From Lepeophtheirus salmonis (Eukaryota; Arthropoda; Copepoda; Siphonostomatoida; Caligidae), in contig NC_052135.2 of the NCBI RefSeq assembly GCF_016086655.4, positions 71,893,702 through 71,957,701 on the forward strand: 64,000 nt of DNA, given 5' to 3'. Position numbers and translations under genes: made by a program. This document shows, one piece after another, positions 12,612 to 24,190 of the stretch; position 1 is the first letter of the stretch, and each line of letters starts with the position of its first letter. Under the pieces are notes generated by a model. That model was not told the origin of the DNA and did not search any database. It saw only the letters and a program-made list of their open reading frames with translations.

Positions 12612-13061
12612 AGGGTTATCTGAAAAGTTTCTTACTTCAACTTGAAGATGGTAGAACTCGTATATAAAATCAATTCACATCTATCCGTTGCAAGTTACTC
12701 AGCAATGTAACAACCATTTTTGACGCACAGTTGTTCTTTAAGAGTCGTTTGATTTAGTTGATGTGAAAATAAACATAATCGAGTGTCAAGCAGTCGTTCA
12801 TTTTTTTTTTTTGAAAGTATAACGTTTAAAGAGATTCAAGCAATAACAAACGTACAAAACCGTGTTCTGTTAAAATTTGACGCGTCTAAGTGAATCCCAG
12901 CCGGAGTAATTGAGACAAAAACAAACAAAGAATAAACAATTATTTTGCAGAGAAAATTGCATCGTTGTAAAAAGTGTATAGTGCTACAGAACGACTATGT
13001 TGAAAAAAATAGAAAAAATGTCTTGTATCTTTATTCGGTCGGAAACTTTTCAGACCACTGT
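12612..13061 (+). mobile_element. Group II mariner deletion derivative
   Basis: Inverted ends AGGGTTATCTGAAAAGTTTC (left) and CAGTGGTCTGAAAAGTTTCC (right, read inward from 13060). The left part carries the mariner 5' leader and a damaged N-terminus near 12770 (IIECQAVVH-like). The right part ends with RCKKCIVLQNDYVEK, the typical mariner C-terminus (WxKCIxxxGDYVE). The catalytic domain is absent, leaving 0.45 kb. The copy directly abuts the group III element starting at 13064. Confidence 0.7.
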
Positions 13062-13063
13062 TG

Positions 13064-13632
13064 TACAGTTGTGCGCGTCTAAAATTGAACACTCCTTTAA
13101 ATTTTAGGCGGGTTTCCTTGTCTACATGCTTGAGGGGTTGACAAGAGGTTCTCTTGTAGACTTTAAGGTCAAGATCTTTCTTAATTAGCATGTCTACGAT
13201 CCTTCTGCTGACGTTGAACTCCCTGGAGAGGCTACTGACGCTGACCTTGCCTCTCTTGTCCTCGACAAACTTTTTCACGGCAGCAACCATTTTGTCGGAC
13301 CTTCAAGGCCTTGACTTAGACCTTGTGGTAGCCTCAGGAGTCCCTTTGGCTAACACGCTGTAAACGGTAGTGCGACTGCAGTTCAGAACCTTGGATATTT
13401 CAGTGGGTGTTTTTCCCCGCACGGAAAGTTCCAAAATTGCGACTCGACATCTCTCCATATTATCGGCTGTTGTTTCACAGTTGCTATTTAGATTTTGCTG
13501 GAGTTTTGTGTATAACTAGTCAAGACCCTTGCCTCGAAGTATAAACCGGTTTCAACTCAACAATAAAATCACGAATATGTACATGGTATAAAGTTTAAAG
13601 GAGTGTTCAGTTTTAGACGTGCACACCTTTAT
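13064..13632 (-). mobile_element. Group III Tc1-like element retaining only the DNA-binding domain
   Basis: Left end TACAGTTGTGCGCGTCT and right end, read inward, GTGCACGTCTAAAACTG share the subterminal block AACACTCCTTTAAATTTTA. The element carries the transposase N-terminal region on the minus strand (13470 to about 13085) and nothing else. The same arrangement is at 55236-55753. The terminal block is reached a few codons after the DNA-binding domain, so the whole catalytic core was deleted. Confidence 0.75.
13085..13460 (-). pseudogene. Truncated Tc1-like transposase, paired-type DNA-binding domain only
   Basis: From an ATG near 13460 the frame reads MERCRVAILELSVRGKTPTE, then VLNCSRTTVYSVLAKGTPE, a first helix-turn-helix, then SKSRP followed by a TGA where the sister copy at 55345 has CGA. 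After this stop the frame resumes at MVAAVKKFVEDKRGKVSVSS and SREFNVSRRIVDMLIKKDL, a second helix-turn-helix, ending ...LKHVDKETRLKFKGVFNF at a stop inside the terminal repeat. The bipartite helix-turn-helix layout is that of Tc1-family transposases, which bind their own terminal repeats. No DDE/D residues are present. The single CGA to TGA change looks like CpG decay. Confidence 0.7.
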
Positions 13633-14740
13633 ACGTTATATATAAATACCAAACACTGGAACAATTTAAATATCTATTATAATAAGACAATAGAAAGGGA
13701 ACTGATTATAAAATCTATATAACAGACCTAATACACAAGATAAATGATGTTATAAAGTTTGATACCATTTTGACTTCCCCATAAAAATTTATTTAATGTT
13801 CAAACCCTCCAGATTTTATTTCATTTTAATGGAGTACATCGTTATAGGAAGAATTGAAGCTATGGATGGTGAAATTATTTTTACATATACCAACTTTTAC
13901 TTATTTAAACATGTAGCCGGGCATATTGGAATTCATTGTTTTGTTGTTTTGCACCAAGTGAATACTGGTATAGCCACTATATTAGTCGATACGGACTTAA
14001 ACATACTTTTCCACTTTTGTCGAATTTCGATTATGGCTAGTTTGGAAAAGTTGTGATACGGTAAGAAAATAGCTTAAGTAAATTTGCTTAGACTGTTTTA
14101 ATTCAAATTTTGAATAGAGACAAAATTTATTTATTTCACCAGTAAAAATTTAACAAAAACTAGCACATATTAATTTTTCTTTATCGAAATTAGGTTAGTG
14201 AAATAAAATAACTTTAATTTTACGAGCAAATATATTTAAAACAAAATGGAGGTTATTGCAGTCTTTGCTCTTTTTGACCAATTATCACAATAAGTTAGTA
14301 AAAAAAAAAAGTCCATTGCAAATATATATAGATACATTTCTTGTATTATAAGGTTTGTTCTAACACCAAGGGCATAGTTAATAATTGGAGAATTTGGCTA
14401 CCTCTAAATCTTTAACTATGTTGTTTCAAATCTATATTTAATCTGACCCTCAGAGCTCAATATTACTAATACATTTAAAAATAAGCTCAACTCTTCTAGA
14501 TGTTGTCATTTTTGCTGATATGTATTTATCATTATATAGTTTCAAAGTGCTATTAAGAATTTATGTATTAAAACTATGAATATAAATATCCTATAACATT
14601 AAATATACCAATGTGACTTTTCTGTTACCCTTTACTCTAAGCATTGCTTTTTTGCAACAAAACATATTAACTTTTTTATATAATAAAGTAAAATATATTT
14701 AAATAATAATCTCATAAGCCTTATGTCTTGTCTTTTATAG
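13633..14740. other. AT-rich non-coding stretch upstream of the candidate exon
   Basis: The open frame at 13796-14056 on the plus strand has an alternative start and no motif. Within it, 13975-14060 belongs to a repeat that recurs at 22660-22745 (listed separately). The last 20 bases before 14741, TTATGTCTTGTCTTTTATAG, form a good splice acceptor. No upstream exon ending in the required phase (two bases of a split codon) could be identified. Confidence 0.45.
13975..14060 (-). repeat. Dispersed repeat with coding-like minus strand, copy 1
   Basis: The plus strand around TTTTGTCGAATTTCGATTATGG..TAGTTTGG matches 22690-22745 over about 75 bases with scattered changes. The minus strand reads SKLAIIEIRQKWKSMFKS here and SELAMVETRKKLKSKLN in the other copy, so the protein level is as conserved as the DNA. 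Family unknown; probably part of a transposon ORF. Confidence 0.35.
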
Positions 14741-16040
14741 AAAAACAAATCCAGTTATTGTTGAAGAAAGAAGAGAGGGTTCAAAGATCACAACAATTCA
14801 AATCAGAGAGGATCGGTACTTGGGCTCTCTGACCTGTCACATCCTGCAAGACTCTGGACAATCCTTTCAAACTCATTTTTCAGCCGAGTCTGTTACAGAG
14901 TTTCCAGGATCTTCTTACGACATATTCCGATTTGGAAAGCCATTGCCAAAAAAACGATATTTTGATTGCGATATATTTTTGTCAAATATTGAGGGATTAT
15001 CAAAGGAAGAAATCTCTATCGATTTAGACGTTGTTTTGCTTTTACAGCCATTAAATCTAGCCAATGCTGCCAGCTCAAATCCTTGTACAAATCCAATTGT
15101 CTCTAGAAAAAAATTAACAATTATACTACCAGGAATAAATGAAAAAGATACAAGCTTACAAACAACTGTTGAACCAGAGGACATAACCTTGACAGAGAGT
15201 ATTTTAAACCCATCAAATTTAGGACCAACTTTAATAAGCCTCACATCTAATCCGACCAGAGCCACTACTTGGTCATCAACTTTTTCACCTATAAAACCTA
15301 TTGCCACACTCTCAGATAATGAGATAACTACTCTTCTATTCGAAGAATCATCAACAGACTTACCAACTACAAGTGTTTACACTAGCTCTTTACCAAAAGA
15401 TGAAACAAATAGTTTTGAAGGAAACAATGGCATCGAACTCACTACATTAAGTACAAAAGCAGAAACTCCAAGTCCGATAATCCCATCATTTATATATCAG
15501 TCAACTCAAACACCTGATAGTGACAATAATATAGACATTTGGGAAGAAAGTTCTGATTTCCCTTCAAGTTTTACTATTCCATCAACAACCACGAATATTG
15601 ATTACAATGACAACGCATATATAGGTCCACCTAATTCAGAAGAATCAATTAATTCCAGTCCTAATATCCCAGAAAATGAGTCTTCTTCCATAATCGGCTT
15701 AAATAGTGTTGATGACAATAGTGTGAATGAAAATAATTTATATACGTCATTGCCGTCTTCAGCGTCTTCTGATCCAGAAAAAACAGCTTATCAAGAGGAC
15801 GAATCATTGAATAATGAAGATGATAACTTCATTCCTCAACCAGAAAACAATGGATCTTTATCTCCAATAGGCATAAACCAAGGTGACTACAATATACCTT
15901 TACCAGAAGAAGAATCTCAACCAGAGGAGGACCCCACTTCATCTAGAGGCCCATCCAACGAAAATGCAACACTTATAGCTGGTCCTCCTATACCCATTAA
16001 TAATCTAAATCAAGAATCAACGTCCTCGACATCTAATTTG
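14741..16040 (+). CDS. Ser/Thr/Asn/Pro-rich extracellular exon, mucin-like membrane protein
   Basis: A 1.3 kb open frame bounded by a good acceptor (TCTTTTATAG before 14741) and a plausible donor (ATTTG then GTAATA at 16041). Without splicing it would stop at 16061 after LVILNNC. Codons start at 14742. The first 100 or so residues look folded: they include ITTIQIREDRYLGSLTCHIL and KKRYFDCDIFLSN, with two cysteines 43 residues apart and alternating hydrophobics, then SIDLDVVLLLQPLN. The rest is a low-complexity Ser/Thr/Asn/Pro/Glu-rich region (for example STDLPTTSVYTSSLP, FTIPSTTTNIDY) with N-glycosylation sequons NESS, NGSL and NATL, as in mucin-like ectodomains. No homologue recognised. The exon starts with one base of a split codon, so an upstream exon with the signal peptide is expected but not found. 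It ends in phase 0, matching the exon at 33522. Longest stop-free frame in the window; composition clearly non-random. Confidence 0.6.
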
Positions 16041-16061
16041 GTAATATTAAATAACTGTTAA

Positions 16062-16429
16062 TTTATAATTAGAAATGTCGCTAGTTTCTTAAAAGTAAAC
16101 GGGTACAGCTTTTTATTTTTGAGTTAGTAAGGGGAGTGTGGCCTAATAAACGTACTTTTACTTTTTTCATTTTTGTTTAGCCTTTAGAAATAATATTGTA
16201 TTTAAATTTTTTTTTTTACTATGTTTAAAACAATATGCAATTTTTAGGATACATTGAATGACATAAATCATGGTAGATTAGCTGTAAAAATGAATTTAAA
16301 TGATGTTATTTTGTGTAGCCAAATTGATGAAGAAGCGACTATAAATTAGTAGTACAAAACAAAATAGAATTTATCATTTTAGTTAAAACAAAAATGAGAT
16401 TAACCAAAAACATATTTTCCAAAAACACA
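16062..16429. other. AT-rich stretch, no gene seen
   Basis: Follows the candidate exon; if the exon is spliced this is the start of its downstream intron. No motif or repeat supported. Confidence 0.4.
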
Positions 16430-16700
16430 AGTCATGGTAGTATAAATACATGAATATCTTTCAACGCCGTTTTACTGGCCTATTTTTCTGCGTTTATCTT
16501 GTTGGATTTTGCTCCAAATACTCTTCAGTCATCACTTTGTTCTGACCTCCACTCTCCGGCTTCCTTTCAAAATTTTCCAAGTCCTCGGTCTTCTACTTCA
16601 CCATATAAACAGATGTCCTTTTGTAACGAACAATCCCACAAATTGAGGGGAATATAAATTCAAGCATGTAGCTGCCACCAACTTCTTGTCTTTTTTGCAT
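16430..16700 (-). pseudogene. Tc1/mariner transposase N-terminal remnant (group VII)
   Basis: Minus-strand frame reads WMQKRQEVGGSYMLEFIFPS, then ICGIVRYKRTSVYMVK, a stop, then KTEDLENFERKPESGGQNK and VMTEEYLEQNPTR before another stop. ICGIVRYKRTSVYMVK matches the recognition helix of Tc1-type helix-turn-helix domains (pattern I..I.G..RTTVY.VKK), and RKPESGGQNKV matches the basic linker that follows (ERKPGSGGHNK-type). No catalytic region or terminal repeats found. Two internal stops show it is dead. Confidence 0.45.
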
Positions 16701-19350
16701 CCATTTTAAACCTTTGCTGTTGTCTGATTTGAGGAAAACTACTGATATTCCAACAGGATTTATTGTTATTTTTATTATTGAACGATCTAAAATAAATAAA
16801 TTTTTTTTTAAAGATAAAAGGGCTCTTAAAATATACAACTTCAATTCAAACACAATTCTTTTTTAGTTTTGTCCTTAGGTTACTATTTGCCAGGTCTAGT
16901 TTCTACATTTATTTTCCACCAATTTGGTTTTTTATCAATAAGTTTATTGATATACAGAGAAAATTATTAGTATTATTAGTGCCTATCTAAAGCCAATAAA
17001 TAATACATTTTCTTCGCAGAAAATTGGTTTCCTACACTATTAATAAATAATTTATCATCAATAAAATTGATTAGAGAGCAACACTACCTTCAGATGTATA
17101 GTTAATACAATAACAACCAACCTTAATCTAATGTACATATGTATGAATAGGTATATAGTGTTTGAGATTGTCTCCCGGGATCCCTTTGTTTGTTACAATT
17201 CATTCCGATTCCTTCTTTTGCTACAGAATGAGCCTTTTTGCCAGTTGTATTATTTATATTAAGAATCATAAATGGTAAGAGCAAAAACCATATTGATTTT
17301 TAAGGCGAGGTCGTCGGTTTGATTTAATTCACACGCAATTATTTTATCTTTTCCAACAAGGTAACGAAGTACAGGGCGGTCTACACCCATGGCCCGTAAC
17401 AGATTTAAGTAAAATTTCACAACATCCAATAACAGTTAGAATTTTTTATCCAAAATGATTTCTTCTTTATTGCAAGATTCAAGAAATATTAATCAACAGT
17501 AATTTGGTTACACATTTTCCTTTTCCCTTATTAGCTGCTATAGGAATATGGCTTCTTCACATGCCCGATATGAAATCATATAATCATATAAATAGCTGTA
17601 TATACTTATTTTATGTAAGATTAGAAAAATTACTAATTTTCACAAGTAATTTGCAAATGAGCTATTTTTGTTCAATAAGTCAAAATGAAAGTTATTTGTT
17701 AAGCGATTGAGAGTTCGCTCACAAATCAAAAGTCCAGTTCTTTTGAAATATGATTTTACAGTTATTATAAAGTTTTCATAATAAATCGGGTTTTTATGGT
17801 ACACACAAATTACTTATAAGACAACCAAATATCTAAAATACTTAATATTAATATAATCTTCATAGGAATTTAGGAAAATGAACAATTCCCAATATAATTT
17901 TTTTCTTTTCAATCAATATGGATACTTATCATGAGCGCCCTGAGAAGAACTGCTGAAAAATCCTTGATTATCTATTAAAAATAAGATCTAATCAAACATT
18001 GCCTGCCTCAAAGATAGGAGGTTAACTTTTAGTTTTTACATATGTTTCCAAAAAAATGTTTTTTTGTATATACTGCAAAAATAAGAAAAAAACAGATACG
18101 GTTAACTTTTTAACGTGAAAAAATAGCAAATTCCTTTTACCTGGATTTGACTGTTGATCCAGGTAATTAATTAAGCGCTCCTCATCGGGGTACTAAAGAT
18201 CTTGTAAGATATCTTTATGAATATAGTTATCTTATTTAAGTCCTAAACAAGAAAAATTAAATAGCTCAATTTTTTCTATCCCATTATTGGTTTGAATAGG
18301 TATATGTGATATATGTATCCTGCATGAATTATTTTTGGAGACGGAACTTCATTAATCAATTAGTTATGAGCAAAGTTTGGAACTAATTATGGAGTATTGG
18401 AAGAATGTTTTCTTATGTGTTCATTATATATAGAGCATGTCTTTTATGGTAGTAATTTATCAGTTCAAAATTAGTCTATCCTCTACAGTCCACGCAATTA
18501 TATGTTTTTTTTACTCGCTACTAATTTAGCCTATGAGTCCATAGATATAAAATATTATGGTGAATAAGAAAATATTCAATTTGTTCTGATGTTTAAAATA
18601 GATATCTTATGAAACTAGTACTTACTAAAGTTTTAAATGCTAAAATATATATTTTTATGTTTACCATTTTTCTGGAAATTTTTTAATTTTTTTCAAAATT
18701 AGAAAAAATTATATATACTGATGTAAGTAAGATATCTTCTTAAATATTTAATAGTTATACTTTGATACCTGAGCGGATAGAGTATTGTCCTGTATAAATC
18801 TAGGTATTGAACGAGTTAAGGATCCTTATATTTTTTTTAAACTCAAAACATCGTTTCATTTTATATTGAAAATGGGCTAAGAAGGCTTTACATCTATTCA
18901 ATTTTTATTAAAACTACATAAAAACAAATGATCACTTCACAAATGGGATACATAAAACATATTCAAGGAGGGTTATCCGCAACGTAACGAGTTTTCTCAA
19001 CTGATAGCAGTCTTTTGCTAATAAAAATTATTCACATTAAACGTCTGTAATCTACACGGTCAAATCCTAACGCTGTATTCCTTAATTATCAATCCCTCAA
19101 GCATTTTCTATAGGTGAAATAGCCTAAATATGTCTATAAGTTAAGGTAACTCGAAATGAAATAAACTGGCACTTTTTTTGTATATAATGTTTGAATAAAG
19201 GAAGTGATATAACATTGATTTTTTTTATATTTTATCTACAGAGAACACGTACAAGTAAGTGGATCATTCTGGCAAAAGCACTATCATATAAAAATAGGCA
19301 ATTGAGAAAATAATTACTTCTTAAGTATAGACATTAATGTTGCATTACAA
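16701..19350. other. AT-rich non-coding stretch
   Basis: No supported gene. Open frame 17504-17710 is random-like. A tRNA-like segment at 18768-18836 is listed separately. If the exons at 14741 and 33522 belong together, all of this is intron. Confidence 0.45.
18768..18836 (+). repeat. tRNA-derived SINE-like fragment
   Basis: ACCTGAGCGGATAGAGTATTG resembles a tRNA box A region (TAGCTCAGCGGATAGAG), and 30 bases on GAGTTAAGGATCC resembles box B (GGTTCGAATCC), followed by a T run. Spacing is close to that of tRNA boxes but acceptor and anticodon stems do not pair. Best read as the head of an old tRNA-derived SINE. Confidence 0.35.
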
Positions 19351-20095
19351 CAGCGGTTCTCAACCTTTCTGGTGTTTTGACACTTTGATAACAATGATCC
19401 ATTTGCTGTTACCCCAAGGAAACAAAATAAGTTGATTTGATCATCTTTCTAAGCATTGATTATGAAGGTGTTATTCGACAAGGTTACTGATTTTAATTCA
19501 TTAGCATATTTAGCTCGAAGCATAACTCGAAAAATGTGTTTGGTTGATAGCTGCAGTAAGTCCACAGTAATTGTGAGAAGTTTATGGGCTTTGGCGATTC
19601 CAAGTGTAACTAAAAATGAAGTTTTATTTGGCTGCCATGCTTTGATGTTAGTATTTGCCCCAAAATCAAGTTTGTAGTTTTTTTACACTAACAGTTTGGT
19701 TCTAATAATACTGGACATCTGTGTCTGCAATGTTAGGATTTTTACCATCAAAATGGCGTTTTATTCTGTTGGGCTTCATTGATCGGCTGACATAATTTCA
19801 TAGCAAATAACTAATAGTGTTTTTTTCATTCCTGTTTCAACTATGTTCATCCATAATAATTTAAAAATTCCATCTGTAATTTATTTTCATAATACTTCTT
19901 TTTCAATTCATCATAAAAAATCTGAGACTTTACAATATAAATTTTACTTGAGTTAACTTTTATAATCAGATGATATTGCTATTAAAAAGATGAACACAAC
20001 ATAAACACTTTCACTACCATATAACAATTTTTTAGAAGACTTTAACTAACCCAACGTAAATTATCAGGGTACCCACTTAGGGTCACAAACCACTG
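19351..20095 (-). mobile_element. Degenerate hAT element with ZBED/SCAND3-like transposase fragment
   Basis: Left end CAGCGGTTCTCAACC and right end, read inward, CAGTGGTTTGTGACCC both fit the hAT rule YARNG. Flanking 8-mers CATTACAA (19343-19350) and TATTGCAA (20096-20103) agree at six of eight positions with only transitions, consistent with an aged target duplication. On the minus strand around 19690-19470 the frame reads NKTSFLVTLGIAKAHK, with a later frame KYANELKSVTLSNNTF; the latter matches the hAT (ZBED/GTF2IRD2-like) segment ...ELKxVPLSNNTVxRRI that precedes the catalytic core. At 745 bp most of the gene is missing. The plus-strand frame 19456-19677 is only its shadow. Confidence 0.6.
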
Positions 20096-21639
20096 TATTG
20101 CAACCACATAAATACAAATATTCTTTACATACAGTGGGCATATCATCACACAAGCCAGGTATTTAACGAAGGAAATTCCTACGTAACAAGAATTGCTTAC
20201 CTAACATCGATATTTTCTTTATACAAATAATTCCCATCAAACATCGGGCAGCCAATCGGTCCTTGCCTTACTCTTTAGCCCTAAATTGTCCAAACTAAGC
20301 TCATTTTTTAAGTGTAAAAAATCATTTTAGCAAGATTGTGCCTCTATGGGTCTAGCAGTTGAAGCGATTCCAGTTCTTTATTATTATTAAATCATCTAGC
20401 CATTTATTCTTCTAAACATAATATTGAATCATTAGTGTAGACACATTTTTATAATACATTTAAAAACACATCACAAGAAAATATAACATAAATAAAAACA
20501 GTATATGAAATAATGACTTATCCCTGCTATGACCTCTTCAATATGTATACATTAGGGTATGCCGTAATGAAAAAAGTCGGAATTTGGTCTCGTCAGGTAT
20601 TTTTTATAAAGCATTCTATTCTTTTAAACAAGAAAATATCCATCAAACGTCCGAAAAAATGATCCTTCATGGACGCGTTTTGATTTGAAAATCAGTAAAA
20701 TCAAAAAAAAAAGAAGAAAAATTTGGTGTTGTTTCTTTAAAATTATCGATCTGAATCCAGCTACAGGATTTTTATACTATTAAGTATTATAGAAAAAGGA
20801 TATATATTACAAACCTTAGAAATTAAGGAATAATAAATAAAATGTCCTATTTTTAGGAGTTTAATTGACTGTTTTCATAGTCCAAAATTATAAATTCGTT
20901 AAATAGGTTGTCTCATTCAGCATAAATGAACAACAAAAATATTTTTGGTAATAATGTATGAGTCACTTTGTATCAAGAAAGTGTAATTTGAGTAATAAAA
21001 ATGAAGATGAACTTCAAAATACTTGCATATAATACCCTTTACCAAAAAATAATGGTTACTGATTGGCAGCATGTTTGAAGTTAAAATACACATATCATGA
21101 GAAAGTGCATTTTTAATTATTTTTTTGCAAAATATATGCATTTTCTATCATACTTTATAGTATCAAATTCCTCTAATCCCTCTACTCCGTTCCAGTTATT
21201 GAACCACTAGAACCGGAACCGACAAAGTCGAGCCAAGACCGCAATATATATATTTTTTTTGCGTGCAATTGCAGCGTTTTCCAATGATTTTTTTACGTCG
21301 CCATGTTGATACAGTAGTATCTGAGTTCCTAATAACTAAGGGCTTCTTATGGATCTGTAAAAATGTATTTAGGTACCAGACGGCATGAATAAAAGAGCAA
21401 AGGAGTGAAGTAGATTATAGATTCAGCTCTACTACTAAGCTGGTAGGGTTCCGATAAAATGATAACTATAAAATGTATTAAGCCAGGGTTCCCATACTGC
21501 ACTATGCCATATCCCCTACACTAATGTATTTTTAGCTGAAGTCATGTGTAAACTAAAAACAATCATCGATTCTCTATCTTCCTGTGCCCCTCCCCCTTAA
21601 TGTCCTCACCTTGAAGAACATTTGTTTTAAGTAACTTCA
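20096..21639. other. AT-rich non-coding stretch
   Basis: No supported gene. 21170-21240 carries CACTAGAACCGGAACCGAC, loosely echoed at 21795-21830 (GGACCGGTACCGATAGAACC), suggesting ends of a small unclassified repeat. The sequence at 21484 (CAGGGTTCCCATACTGC) resembles a hAT end, but no partner was found. Confidence 0.4.
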
Positions 21640-21790
21640 TTTTTCGCGGTCCCTGCTGGAACTTGGAGCGCTTCGCATTTTGCGTATAAGGTAGCTGCAG
21701 CCTTTTTGAAGCTAATATCATTTCCCAAACATAGTTTTTCTATCGACGCTTCTTTTTTTAAGTGCCTGTATAAAAATAGTACCGAGACTG
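21640..21790 (-). other. Short coding-like segment, family unknown
   Basis: The minus strand reads HLKKEASIEKLCLGNDISFK and then KAAATLYAKCEALQVPAGTA before a stop, about 46 residues free of stops with a composition unlike random AT-rich frames. It could be the fossil of a transposon ORF; no splice borders and no family recognised. Confidence 0.25.
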
Positions 21791-22659
21791 TTGAAAAAAA
21801 AGGACCGGTACCGATAGAACCGCAGAACCTTTTAACTTTAGAAATATAAAAAAATCTTTTGGGTCATATAAGTACCCAAAATCGAAAGGCTAAGAAAATA
21901 GTCTCATCTTGAAGTGAAATTTCTCTTGTGTTAACGTCTCCTCTACTTGGTGTAAGTACCTATCTGCTTAACATCAAGAAATGATACATAGTCTTTTTTT
22001 TTTAAAAATAAGGTTTTTCTGATACATTACTTGTGGAGATGAGCATATGGTTTTATAAACACAGAATATGACACTCCTAACACAAAGAAGGAATCTTTTG
22101 GTCATCCTTTTTCCGCCAAAATATCAGTTCTGAAGTGAATATTGGCTAAATGGAATATAAAAACCACGCTAAAGGGCAGTTATAAAAAATATGGTAACAT
22201 TAAAAAATGGTGTCTGCTGACAGAGATCACCTTATACTAATTTACTCTTTGCTTGTTGATATGTAAGAACTTTCCAAACAAGAATAAAAATTTAAAAAAA
22301 AAACAATCTGATTTGGCTCCTTTACAAATTTACTTTTTTGATTAAGCTCATTCCCTTTTAGCCAATTTTCACAGCTCTAGTAATTGAGTAAATTTTATGT
22401 ACCCAAGAAAAAAAGTATATTAGCAGGGATTAGAAATAAGACGGTTCTTGGACCTGGATAAAAGTAATTGGGTAAATTATAAATAAAGTTTTATTATTTG
22501 GTAAGATCTAAGACCTTAGCAGGTCTGATTGGTCTAATAAAAATGAACTCTTGTTAAGCTGTGAAAAATTATCAACTATTATTGAATAATAATTCAATAA
22601 TGGGAATAATTGTATTACTACCAGCAGATTTAGGGATTTTTACGAATCTTTTCAGATGA
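21791..22659. other. AT-rich non-coding stretch
   Basis: No gene, terminal repeat or tandem array that I can support. Confidence 0.45.
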
Positions 22660-22745
22660 GAGATAGCGATATCAATAAAGGTATTCAGTTTGCTTTTTAA
22701 CTTTTTTCGAGTTTCCACCATAGCAAGTTCGGAAACGTGGGGATT
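22660..22745 (-). repeat. Dispersed repeat with coding-like minus strand, copy 2
   Basis: Second copy of the repeat at 13975-14060. On the minus strand the frame NPHVSELAMVETRKKLKSKL continues through IAISHLKRFVKIPKSAGSN and remains open to about 22565. The plus-strand frame 22690-22884 is its antisense. Confidence 0.35.
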
Positions 22746-23855
22746 TGGTAAGAAAAAACCTAGTCAAAAATTATTTTTTTACGATATTATATCTTTCCCT
22801 GTCTGTAAATGTCAAAATATGATTTGCACTCAACGTGGATCATCAAATTTTCCTAACTTTTTTTTCTTTTTTTTTGGTACGTAATACAATTTTAGAAAAA
22901 CTTTTTATATGTCGGAAAAATGTCTATCAAAATTAGTCAATGCAAAATAACTAAAAAGGAACTTTTAATATCTATGTTGGCTAAGTAAACTGTTTATACC
23001 TTTTCTCATAATTTAAACTAGATTTGCAATCTAATGATGACCTCAAAAACAATGAAGGTTTTATGGTTAGTTTTTATACAATATGACAACTTTTTCGCAC
23101 TAGCTTTAATAAAAAAAAGTTAAAAACGCCAATAACTGATGCCCAATTTTATTTTAACAATTCTAATATAAATTAATTGTTATATTAGACAATGTTATAT
23201 ATCTTCCAATAAAATAGGTTTAGTAACCTTCAATACAGATGTTCCGTGTATATGTTTATTTAATAATATATATCATGATGAGAGTAATTCAGGATTCTCC
23301 TTCTGTAAAATAAATTAAATATAAAAAGTCCATGTCCTCATATATATTGGGTATTGTTTTGGCATCAGTATATTTAATAAAATATTTACGTCTAAAGATC
23401 TGAATTGACATGGATCCTAGAAAAGGTGTCCCTTTATCTATTTATCTACAACCTGGTTTTATATGCCCTAAGTAGGATAACACCCTATCAAACCAAAATT
23501 CTTAATTTGAATACTTTAAAATAGTGCATTTGGTCGTCATATCATCATTATTATAGAGTTTTTTTAATAGTTTCTAAAGCCATGAGCAGAAAAACTTTTG
23601 TTAGTCTTCCATATAATATGTATTTTCCTTTGATAATATGGACTTAAAAGGGGATTATTTCTTTTGTATGTTTTTACAAACATACTACATTTGAAGTGCA
23701 TTAATGGTATTACTCTTTGCAGTTATGGTATTTTGATCTCTCTAGGTAATACAAAATGACATGGATGCTAGTATTTTGTTGATAATCATGTATAAATATT
23801 TTTTTTTATGAAAATAGTGACAAAAACTGAAACTGGAATTATTTCATGATTAACT
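22746..23855. other. AT-rich non-coding stretch
   Basis: No supported gene. An 8-bp perfect inverted repeat GTATGTTT/AAACATAC with a 4-base loop lies at 23666-23685 with no known role. Confidence 0.4.
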
Positions 23856-24190
23856 TCAGTCTCTAGGATTGTTGTACGAACCGCCACTATCCCGGTTGCC
23901 ACAAGGGTTGTATATGTTATATCTGCCGCCGTTATGATGACGCTGTAGTGGCGATAAATTCCTCGATCTATACCCAAAGTTTGTTTCACAAGATTTTTCT
24001 GTATTCAATTTCTTCTGAGACTGCCAATATATTTTACCTTTATTTCTGTCAATCGCCTGACAGGAAATAAAATAGAAAAATGACTTGGATCTTTGGTTAT
24101 AATTTTCTTCGACAACAACTTCTGTCACAGTTTGTTTGCTCTCTCCTACTTCAAAATCACTGTTCTGACTTGCATTGCAGTCTCTTCAGT
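23856..24190 (-). other. Possible terminal exon, Asn/Gly/Arg-rich C-terminus
   Basis: The minus-strand frame opens after a stop at about 24180 and runs RDCNASQNSDFEVGESKQ, TVTEVVVEENYNQRSK, then a hydrophobic patch SFFYFISCQ, then AIDRNKGKIYWQSQKKL and YRSRNLSPLQRHHNGGRYN to a stop after SGGSYNNPRD. A strong acceptor-like tract (TTCTATTTTATTTCCTGTCAG) ends just before AIDRNKG, so the hydrophobic patch may be intron and the final exon may begin at about 24057. The C-terminus resembles RNA-binding-protein tails only in composition. No family recognised. It could be a real last exon on the minus strand or a fossil. Confidence 0.3.

Noticed and set aside
14915..15307. 130-codon minus-strand frame
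   Set aside because: It is antisense to the Ser/Thr-rich exon and is explained by its codon pattern.
18768..18836. Functional tRNA gene
   Set aside because: No acceptor or anticodon stem; more like an old SINE head.
21484..21500. hAT terminus CAGGGTTCCCATACTGC
   Set aside because: No inverted partner or target duplication found within 2 kb.
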